DNA of 17,377 bases from Chitinophagaceae bacterium. GTDB lineage: Bacteria > Bacteroidota > Bacteroidia > Chitinophagales > Chitinophagaceae. Under the pieces are notes generated by a model, which had not been told where the DNA came from, did no database searches, and was given only the letters and a program-made list of their open reading frames with translations. The stretch lies in NCBI GenBank assembly GCA_019454915.1, contig JACFNM010000044.1:1-17377 (forward strand), read 5' to 3'. This document shows positions 6,516 to 13,001 of the stretch, one piece after another (positions within the stretch are counted from its first letter, which is position 1; each line of letters begins with the position of its first letter). A program made the translations under genes and the position numbers.

Positions 6516-8795
6516 ATGACACGTTTAGGGATTTTATCATGCCTCGTTATTTTTTTGCTGATTTCCTGCGGCGAGGGGAAGAAGGAGATGATTAAAGATC
6601 AACCGGTTTATCGTGATGTTGCTTACCAGCAGGATTATAGTATCAAGTATGCGGTATCGGATAGTGAAGCGGCATTATATAAGGTTTTTTCCGATCGCAA
6701 TGGGGTGATCCAGGTTTTGTCGTCCAAAGGTCTTCTCCATCCTTATGCGGGCGAACTGCTCTATCCGGGGACCTTAGTATCTGATGACACTTACCGCCCG
6801 ATGACGGATAAAAAAATCAGTTCACTGGGTATTTATCAGCACCAGTTGGTTTACCTCGATGACAAAGCTGTGCTGAGCAATGCCTGGGCAGGAGAACTGT
6901 ATAGTCGTCATGGCTTACCGGGAGCGAAGATTTTTGCAGGAGGCAAAGATTTTTCATTCCTGATTTCAGACGGGCGTTCGCTGCAATACCTGAAAGATAA
7001 CCAGGTGGACTGGGAAGGTAAGATTAGCGGTGAGGTATTAGATATACAGTATGGAGAAGAAAAGAACACCTTCTATATCCTGACTGCATCGGAAGTACAA
7101 ACTTTTTCTCCTGGCGATAAACAACTTACGGTATTGGGGAAGGCAGAAGGGGCAACCTGTTTTACACTTTCTAAGGAGGGTAAAGAGCTAGTAGTGGGTA
7201 CGGGTAATGGTTATTTCGTCATTGATGCCTCCACGGGTGAGCAAAGAGGAGTTGTTAATACGAAGCTGCCGTGGACGGAGATAACGGTCGTAAGGGAGAT
7301 AGCGGGGAAGTTATGGTTTGGTTCAACGCGTGGAGCATTTATGCTTCGGGAAGACGGTAAATTTAATTACTATGCATCAAAGCGCTGGTTACTTTCCGAT
7401 GATGTGAAACATATTTCGGAAGGTGAAGGAGGCAGTGTGCTGGTACTGACGGGTGCGGGTTTGGGAAGGATCGAATTCCGTCCGATGACTTTGGCTGCCA
7501 AGGCTGCATTTTATGACAAACAGGTAAGACAGAGACATATCCGTTATGGATTATATTGTGATATAGCTAATCTTAGAAACGGAGATCCAAGTACAGCCAC
7601 ACTTCTTCCGAGGGATAGTGATAATTTATGGACGGCCATGTACCTCGGCAGTCAGTTATTCAGATACCTGGTTACGCACGATCCGGAGGCTAAGCAAAAT
7701 TGTCTGGAAGCGTTTGAAGCCATGGAAAGATTGTACACCATTCATACCGTTCCAGGTTTTTTTGCCCGTTCTTATGAGCGGCGTGGCTACATGTCTTTTA
7801 AAAATGAATATCGCCCTTATCTCGAACACTACTGGTATCCGGGTTATCAAAACAGTGTTAGCTGGCGGCATGCCGATGATCCGGAATGGGACTGGAAGGC
7901 TGCACCCAGCAGTGATCAAACAGTGGGGCAGATGTTTGCCCTGACCCTGATGGCGCAATATATGGATGATGACAAAGTGAAGGAAAGAGCCGTCAAACTC
8001 ATGGATGGTTTGATGAGTCATATTGTGGATCATTCACTCAGATTGGTAGATGATAACAGGCAGGCAACCCTATGGGGAATCTGGCATCCAGAATACGTTA
8101 ACCGGTTTCCTCCGATGGTAGGTGACAGGAAGTTATATTCTTCCAATATCATTGCATTTCTACAGACGGCGTGGCATTTTACCCAAAAGGAGAAGTATAA
8201 GCAGATGGCAGATGAGTTGTTGTATAAAGAAGGATATCTGGAAAACCTGATGCGGCCTATAGTTTCTATCGGCAGGGCTCCTCAAGAGGCAGACGAGTGG
8301 AGTAAAACGTTATCAGAGGAATGGAATCATTCTGATGATGAAATGTATTTCCTGGCATATTGGGGTCTATATCCTTATGCGCTGAATGATTCTCTTAAAG
8401 TGAAGTATCTTGATGCTATCCGGGATCATTTTGAAATGGAGAGACCAGAAAAGGATGCCTTGTGGAATTTTTGTTATGCTTTAACAGGAGCCCGGGACTT
8501 TGACCTTGAAGAAAGTATCTGGTTTTTGAAAGAAATGCCGCTCGATATGATCGAGTGGTCTGTAACCAACAGCTACCGGAAAGATATTGATTACCTGGAG
8601 GCCAACTTCCGGGGCCAGGTTACGGCTGAAATATTACCTCCTGATGAGCGGCCCGAATTAAAGCACAACAGAAATCCGTTCACGCTTGATTCCAAAAGAA
8701 ACGGGTTAACCGAACAGGGGGCAGGAGATACCTTCCTGTTGCCTTATTGGATGGGCAGATTCCTCGGCGTTATTTCAGCGCCCGTGGATAATTGA
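6516..8795 (+). CDS. Propeller plus helical-domain lipoprotein, tandem copy 2
   Basis: The product is 759 residues from the ATG at 6516. This start gives a lipoprotein signal (MTRLGILSC ... LLISC, lipobox Cys18) at the same position as copy 1. The frame is open back to 6360, but that would overlap copy 1 and bury the signal. Residues 38-343 are identical to copy 1 in protein and DNA. Residues 344-759 are homologous to the copy 1 C-terminal domain but diverged, roughly half or more identical by eye. They keep LWTAMYLG, ARSYERRGY, PEWDWK, WHPEYVN, GDRKLYSSNIIA, EWNHSDDEMYFL and LPYWMGRFLGVIS. A net 17-residue, aromatic-rich insertion follows ARSYERRGY (encoded within 7791-7868). Probably an outer-membrane or periplasmic lipoprotein that works with copy 1 or in parallel on a different ligand. 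Function unknown. Confidence 0.8.
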   Translation: MTRLGILSCLVIFLLISCGEGKKEMIKDQPVYRDVAYQQDYSIKYAVSDSEAALYKVFSDRNGVIQVLSSKGLLHPYAGELLYPGTLVSDDTYRPMTDKKISSLGIYQHQLVYLDDKAVLSNAWAGELYSRHGLPGAKIFAGGKDFSFLISDGRSLQYLKDNQVDWEGKISGEVLDIQYGEEKNTFYILTASEVQTFSPGDKQLTVLGKAEGATCFTLSKEGKELVVGTGNGYFVIDASTGEQRGVVNTKLPWTEITVVREIAGKLWFGSTRGAFMLREDGKFNYYASKRWLLSDDVKHISEGEGGSVLVLTGAGLGRIEFRPMTLAAKAAFYDKQVRQRHIRYGLYCDIANLRNGDPSTATLLPRDSDNLWTAMYLGSQLFRYLVTHDPEAKQNCLEAFEAMERLYTIHTVPGFFARSYERRGYMSFKNEYRPYLEHYWYPGYQNSVSWRHADDPEWDWKAAPSSDQTVGQMFALTLMAQYMDDDKVKERAVKLMDGLMSHIVDHSLRLVDDNRQATLWGIWHPEYVNRFPPMVGDRKLYSSNIIAFLQTAWHFTQKEKYKQMADELLYKEGYLENLMRPIVSIGRAPQEADEWSKTLSEEWNHSDDEMYFLAYWGLYPYALNDSLKVKYLDAIRDHFEMERPEKDALWNFCYALTGARDFDLEESIWFLKEMPLDMIEWSVTNSYRKDIDYLEANFRGQVTAEILPPDERPELKHNRNPFTLDSKRNGLTEQGAGDTFLLPYWMGRFLGVISAPVDN
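6627..7544 (+). repeat. 918-bp perfect direct repeat, copy B
   Basis: Identical to 4370-5287 and in the same codon phase within its gene (codons 38-343 of copy 2). Divergence starts abruptly at 7545, where copy 1 encodes Asn-Gly-Phe and copy 2 Tyr-Gly-Leu. Confidence 0.95.
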
Positions 8796-8987
8796 GAGGC
8801 ATAAATCTTCTCTGCGTAAGTTCACGGACTTCAAAGTAAAACTCAGCTTTAATAAAACTTTATCAGTTTTTTTATGCCGCGGGTACACTATTCGCGTTTT
8901 TTTGTTACTCCTGTTCATACACTGCGTGTGAATCCCGGAGAGAAACAAATTTGAAAGCCCTGAAGTATTAAATCCCCATAACGTTTT

Positions 8988-9635
8988 ATGCGTTGCCTGC
9001 CGGTCCATATTGAGCTCCTGCTGTTGACAGTGGCGACGATTTTATTATCAGAGTATTCCGCTGCGGCACAGGATTTTCTACCGCCTGCTCATCTTATTGC
9101 TGTAAATTCCGGCTTGCCGGGCAAGCATTCCGTTCAGTTGAAGTGGGAGTTCGCCAATGATTCACTAGACAGTATTTATTTATTACTGGAACGATCTCCT
9201 GACGGACTTACCTATCATGCAATATATCAGGAGCTGGTGTTGCCACAATCGGACAGGTCGGTTTACTATTATACCGATTATTTTGCGATGAATGACAGTG
9301 TATTTTACCGGTTGTTGCGCAAAGACCGAACAGGAGAACGTCTTGTTTCTGAAGTGCAAAAAATTCAGTTTGCCCTGAAATCGGGAGTGGAGGTTATGGT
9401 GATGCCAAACCCCGTTTTTAATAATGCTTCCTTAATTATAAATGGCGAGGGATTAGGAGATATTGTTTGTGTTCTGTATGATTTAAGCGGGAAGCTCATC
9501 AGAACTTATCAGATCAAGAAGCTTTCTGTATATATGCAACAGATATTAGATATGTATAGTGTACCGAGGGGGGAGTATATTTTAAATATACGGGGCGCCT
9601 TTATTAACGAGACGAAAAGGATTCTGAAACAATAG
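8988..9635 (+). CDS. Small secreted protein with T9SS type A sorting domain
   Basis: The product is 215 residues. A hydrophobic signal peptide (residues 8-20) ends at AAAQ, with cleavage likely near residue 27. Residues ~31-125 resemble a fibronectin type III-like beta sandwich: VQLKWEFANDS, LERSPDGLTYHAI and FYRLLRKDRTGERLVSE. Residues 134-215 match a Por-secretion-system C-terminal sorting domain: MPNPVFNNASL, YDLSGKLIRTY, VPRGEYILNIRG and TKRILKQ. Such domains direct passage through the type IX secretion system and attachment to, or release from, the cell surface. It is short for a T9SS cargo, with essentially one adhesion-like module and no enzyme domain. The ATG at 8988 is the only suitable start. 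It lies 192 bp after the tandem lipoproteins and may or may not be transcribed with them. Confidence 0.8.
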   Translation: MRCLPVHIELLLLTVATILLSEYSAAAQDFLPPAHLIAVNSGLPGKHSVQLKWEFANDSLDSIYLLLERSPDGLTYHAIYQELVLPQSDRSVYYYTDYFAMNDSVFYRLLRKDRTGERLVSEVQKIQFALKSGVEVMVMPNPVFNNASLIINGEGLGDIVCVLYDLSGKLIRTYQIKKLSVYMQQILDMYSVPRGEYILNIRGAFINETKRILKQ

Positions 9636-9641
9636 TTGGCG

Positions 9642-9649
9642 TATCTTTG
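9642..9649 (+). promoter_or_regulatory. Bacteroidota -7 promoter element, giving a nearly leaderless mRNA
   Basis: TATCTTTG matches TAnnTTTG exactly and ends 6 bp before the first ATG (9656) of the SCO1-like gene. A start site 4-7 nt downstream would fall at or next to that ATG. The upstream element is weak (TCTG at 9623-9626, 15 bases away). The TTG at 9647 is part of this element, not a start codon. Confidence 0.5.
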
Positions 9650-9655
9650 CTCATT

Positions 9656-10354
9656 ATGATGAGCAAGAAGTCGTTACTGGCCCTCGTAATCGCTGTACTT
9701 ATTCCTTTCTCTTTTTATATTTTACTGAGGCATTTTGGATCGGAAGCAATAGTCTTACCAAAGCGCTACTTTTTCGACACCGTACAGAGTATTACCTCCT
9801 ACGGTAAAACCACTCCGGATACTGTTTGGCATAAGGTGCGAAATTTTACACTTACCAATCAGTTGGGAAAAAAGGTGTCGCTTGATGAGCTCGACGGGAA
9901 AATTATTGTAGCCGACTTCTTCTTTACTTCCTGCCCAATCGTGTGTCCTACTCTTACGCGAAATATGAAACGACTGCAGGATGCTTTTAGTAATACCCAT
10001 ACGGATACCATCGTGCAGTTTCTTTCATTTAGTGTGGATCCAAAGAGGGATTCGGCGCAGGCACTAAAGAAATACGCCGACAAATACGGTGTTAACCATG
10101 ATAACTGGTGGTTGCTTACCGGAGACAAGGATGAGATTTACGATATTGCAAAAAGAGAATTTAAAGCAAATGTCGCCGACACCAAGATAGATACTAACTT
10201 TATTCATACCGAATACTTTTTTCTCTTGGACAGAGACCGGGTAGTGCGGGGATGGTACAATGGCATGGATAGCTTGGGATTGAGTCGGCTGGCCAATGAC
10301 GTGGCCCTGCTAAAAATCGAAAAAGCGAAAAATCCGCAACGCAGGATATTTTGA
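9656..10354 (+). CDS. SCO1/SenC/PrrC-family copper chaperone
   Basis: The 232-residue product has one N-terminal membrane anchor (residues 6-24) and a thioredoxin-like domain. The copper-binding motif TSCPIVCPT places Cys93 and Cys97 in CxxxC, and His184 in FIHTEYFFLLD is the third ligand. SVDPKRDS (126-133) and the TGDKDEI stretch (155-161) are also typical of SCO proteins. SCO1/SenC proteins deliver copper to, or reduce, the CuA site of cytochrome c oxidase; the domain would face the periplasm. ATGs at 9656 and 9659 are both possible; the first is chosen. No other oxidase gene is in the window. The upstream T9SS gene stops 20 bp earlier, but a -7 element lies in the gap, so this gene probably has its own promoter. 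Confidence 0.93.
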   Translation: MMSKKSLLALVIAVLIPFSFYILLRHFGSEAIVLPKRYFFDTVQSITSYGKTTPDTVWHKVRNFTLTNQLGKKVSLDELDGKIIVADFFFTSCPIVCPTLTRNMKRLQDAFSNTHTDTIVQFLSFSVDPKRDSAQALKKYADKYGVNHDNWWLLTGDKDEIYDIAKREFKANVADTKIDTNFIHTEYFFLLDRDRVVRGWYNGMDSLGLSRLANDVALLKIEKAKNPQRRIF

Positions 10355-11162
10355 GATTTTGTAGCCAAACGGCCTGATTTTTCTCCGCATTCGGTGAAAA
10401 TTAAGCGAACAGGAGAATGGAAACTCCACCATACCCTCGGCCGAAAGCTAATTTTTTAATGAATTTATGAATAGAAGTTGTTTGTGCTGCCATAATTTGT
10501 GTTGGGGGTATTGCCTGCAGGAATTACGGCGCACGCAGGCTTAGAATTTGACACCTGCTACTTGTACTGATTGACATAGTTTTCGATTCTCCCTGTAGCC
10601 TTTTTACTCATTGTTGTGGGTACCAGATACAGGAAGGAGAATTCTGAAAAGACTAAAATTTTTTATTATGTCGTCCGCTAGATAGCTATATTCTGTTGTT
10701 CTAATGGGCGGTATAATTCTTTAAGTTTGGCTACTTATGTGGGATTTTATTGTAGTTCCCTTGACTATTGTATGGCATTCGGGTAGTTCTGTCATAAAAA
10801 ACTGTGCAGGAATATTTTATACGAACATAGATGCATTCCCAGGTTATCCTGCAATCAACGGCAAAATCTGGTTTTATGCGGTATTGTGGCTGATGGAGAA
10901 TTTAATCTTCCCGTTCCCAAACCTGCTCGTTGTATCTGTCCGGTTAGGATTTATGTATTTTATCTAAGGTCTACTATATTTTGATTCGCCGTTGTTACTA
11001 AATATTATCATATATTTTTCAATATTTTAACGCTTTTCGTAATTATTTTTAAGAGACAGATGTCTATTTTCGCAACAATTATAATTAGCGACGGAATAAT
11101 TTTATCAATTTGTATAGGTGTAGTGTTGCCTACACTCCAAAGTTTCAACGACAGGTACTGTA
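10355..11162 (+). other. 808-bp AT-rich intergenic region
   Basis: I see no convincing gene on either strand. The 76-codon open frame at 10737-10967 is hydrophobic, shows no family resemblance and has no promoter, so I treat it as chance. An inverted repeat GCCTGC (10513-10518) / GCAGGC (10535-10540) with a 16-base loop is GC-rich against its surroundings. AGACA-GA-TGTCT lies at 11054-11065. The base count of one sample line (10981-11040) is 25% G+C, much lower than in the coding regions. It could hold the regulatory region of the efflux locus, an untranslated leader, or a decayed gene. Confidence 0.6.
11118..11135 (+). promoter_or_regulatory. 18-bp dyad, candidate operator upstream of the efflux locus
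   Basis: GTGTAG (11118-11123) and CTACAC (11130-11135) are perfect inverted repeats separated by TGTTGC, ending 27 bp before the ATG at 11163. Size and position suit a dimeric repressor such as the TetR-type regulators common at RND loci, but no regulator gene is in the window. It could instead form a small RNA hairpin. Confidence 0.3.
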
Positions 11163-11606
11163 ATGATCAAGACTCTGATTAAGCATAGAAGGAAAGATAC
11201 CTATCTCCTGCTTTTCAGCTTTTTAAATATCATTACTTTCCTACCCGTAAGTCATTTAGATAGCTATCAGGGGGAGACAATGCAAACGGTTATCAAGAGC
11301 GAGCTAACCTCATCAAACTATCCGAATTGTAAAGACCCATCTACATTACTTGAACTTGTTCTGGAAAATATCGCTGGTTTAAAAGATAAGTTTCCGGATC
11401 ATGAACAGCCGGACTTGAACACTCATTTTTTTAACGGTAAAAATCGGTCAAATGATTACTTCTTTCAGAGTTTCATTTTACCCGTGAATACACCGGAAAT
11501 TACTCCCGTGAATATTGCGTCTGAAGGCCTTTCAAAGAACTTTTATGCGCACGTTCTTCCTCTTCTTCAACATCATGGTTATATTTTCCGACTTACTCCT
11601 TTCTGA
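11163..11606 (+). CDS. Unrecognised small protein heading the efflux locus
   Basis: A 147-residue product that I cannot assign to a family. Residues ~14-29 (YLLLFSFLNIITFLPV) are hydrophobic and could be a signal anchor or uncleaved signal peptide. The rest is polar, with an acidic/His stretch (KDKFPDHEQPDLNTHF, ~75-90) and an end reading LQHHGYIFRLTPF. One Cys (SNYPNCKD) and several His might bind metal, but that is conjecture. It lies 101 bp upstream of the adaptor gene in the same direction, behind the dyad, so it may be the first gene of the efflux transcript. The ATG at 11163 includes the hydrophobic segment; an ATG at 11280 would lose it. It could be a small accessory envelope protein. 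Confidence 0.5.
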   Translation: MIKTLIKHRRKDTYLLLFSFLNIITFLPVSHLDSYQGETMQTVIKSELTSSNYPNCKDPSTLLELVLENIAGLKDKFPDHEQPDLNTHFFNGKNRSNDYFFQSFILPVNTPEITPVNIASEGLSKNFYAHVLPLLQHHGYIFRLTPF

Positions 11607-11707
11607 CTCACGAACTTCTTTCATTTTCATTACACTTTTGTTTCACTTTTTTGTTAATTCCTTCTTTAGTCGGGATTAAATAAACTATTATCAAATCAAC
11701 CCCAAAA

Positions 11708-12802
11708 ATGAAAAAGTTTTGGATTATAGCTTCGGCATTATATATAACAGGATGTTCTGTTAAAGGAAGTATTCAGGAGAAAAAGAGTATGCCTCAGTTA
11801 CCCGTATTTGAAGTTACTATTAGGGATACTGCTTTATTCCAGGATTATGTAGCCAGTATTGAAGCGGTAAAAAATGTGGAAATCCGTACCAGAGTACAGG
11901 GATACCTGAATAAGATATTTGTTGATGAGGGAGATGTTGTCAAAAAAGGTCAGGCACTGTTTCAGTTAGAGGATAAGGAATTCCTAATTGCTCTTTCAAA
12001 AGCTAAGGCAAATGTTACCAAGGCGGAAGCTGAAGCAAGAACTGCCGAGGTAGAATTGACACGTATAAAAGGTCTGCTAGCTAAAAGAGTAGTTTCATCC
12101 ACCGAGGAAGATATGGCAGAAGCAAAATACCTGGCTGCGAAAGCCAAAGTTGAGGAAGCAATCGCCATTCAGATGAGCGCGGAAACCCAGCTATCTTATA
12201 CTTTTATCCGCTCGCCATTTGATGGGCTAATTAATCGCATTCCTTATAAAACCGGTAGTATGCTGGATGCCGGGAGTTTGCTCACAACTATTTCAGACAA
12301 TCATGAGATATATGCCTATTTTAATGTTTCGGAGAGTGAATATTTAATCTATCGGAAAACATCTTCTAAAAACAGGAGCAATACGGTTAGTCTGCTGCTA
12401 GCTGATGGTACAAAGTATCCTTTTGATGGAAAGATTGAAACAGTAGAGGGAGAGTTTGATGAAAGCACAGGTTCTATTGCGTTCAGAGCGCGGTTTCCTA
12501 ACCCTTCAAAACTATTAAAACATGGTGCATCCGGTAAGGTAAGGCTATTTACAGAGGCCAACGATGTCTTGATTATACCTCAAAAATCAGTATTTGAAAT
12601 TCAGGATAGAAGTTACGTATTCGCTGTAAATCCCGACAACACAGTATCAATGAAGCCCGTCGTACCACAGTCTAGAATTGCGCAATCGTACATTATAAGC
12701 GAAGGGATTGAAGAAGGGGAGAAAATTCTTTACGAAGGAGTACAAAATGTGCAGGATGGGTCAGAAATAATTCCTATTCAAGTACAGCTCAGTCAACTAT
12801 GA
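11708..12802 (+). CDS. RND efflux periplasmic adaptor (MFP, AcrA/MexA-like lipoprotein)
   Basis: The product is 364 residues. The signal ends in ITGC (Cys16), so it is a lipoprotein. A lipoyl/biotinyl-like half motif follows at ~57-90 (VEIRTRVQGYLNKIFVDEGD, then KGQALFQLED). Next come an alpha-helical hairpin of ~93-160, rich in Ala/Lys/Glu, and the second lipoyl half with the family signature TFIRSPFDGLINR (165-177). The beta-barrel and membrane-proximal domains occupy the rest (VSESEYL, GKVRLF, VLIIPQKSVFEIQ). It bridges the inner-membrane pump and outer-membrane channel. Length and domain order match AcrA-type adaptors for HAE1 pumps. The start at 11708 sits in an A-rich context without a Shine-Dalgarno. 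The pump gene begins 199 bp after the stop, an unusually wide gap for this operon type. Confidence 0.93.
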   Translation: MKKFWIIASALYITGCSVKGSIQEKKSMPQLPVFEVTIRDTALFQDYVASIEAVKNVEIRTRVQGYLNKIFVDEGDVVKKGQALFQLEDKEFLIALSKAKANVTKAEAEARTAEVELTRIKGLLAKRVVSSTEEDMAEAKYLAAKAKVEEAIAIQMSAETQLSYTFIRSPFDGLINRIPYKTGSMLDAGSLLTTISDNHEIYAYFNVSESEYLIYRKTSSKNRSNTVSLLLADGTKYPFDGKIETVEGEFDESTGSIAFRARFPNPSKLLKHGASGKVRLFTEANDVLIIPQKSVFEIQDRSYVFAVNPDNTVSMKPVVPQSRIAQSYIISEGIEEGEKILYEGVQNVQDGSEIIPIQVQLSQL

Positions 12803-12856
12803 CTATTCAGGCTTGCGCACAGTCCTTATAGGCAACGTCTTAAACTATTTAACATG

Positions 12857-12876
12857 CAGGCAGGATGTTCTGTCTG
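12857..12876 (+). other. Hairpin 1 in the adaptor-pump intergenic region
   Basis: CAGGCAGG (12857-12864) pairs with TCTGTCTG (12869-12876) over 8 bp, including two G-U pairs, closing an ATGT tetraloop. No U tract follows, so a simple terminator is unlikely. Confidence 0.35.
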
Positions 12877-12891
12877 ACATACGAGTAAGAC

Positions 12892-12918
12892 ATTGATTGG
12901 ATCTATATATCCATCAAT
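12892..12918 (+). other. Hairpin 2 in the adaptor-pump intergenic region
   Basis: ATTGATTGGA (12892-12901) pairs with TCCATCAAT (12910-12918), 9 bp with one bulged T, around an AT-rich 8-base loop. With hairpin 1 it may act as a processing or stability element that sets the adaptor-to-pump ratio. Not tested. Confidence 0.35.
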
Positions 12919-13001
12919 AGTGAATTAATGAGTTCTTTTCCTGGTGTATATTGATCCAGGTAAAATAGCACGTAAACTAAGTACCTCAACAACTTCATTT
13001 T

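Noticed and set aside
8830..8880. Terminator after the second tandem lipoprotein (T run at 8868-8874)
   Set aside because: The sequence before the T run pairs only imperfectly (AAAACTCAG against ATCAGTTTT), too weak to call.
9647..9649. TTG start codon for the SCO1-like gene (likewise TTG at 1233 and 2176 for their genes)
   Set aside because: At 9647 and 2176 the TTG is part of a TATCTTTG promoter element, and at 1233 it is part of the upstream TTTG; good ATG starts follow within 10-50 bp.
10737..10967. 76-codon open frame in the intergenic region
   Set aside because: No recognisable domain, an AT-driven hydrophobic composition, and no promoter or ribosome site nearby; most likely a chance open frame.
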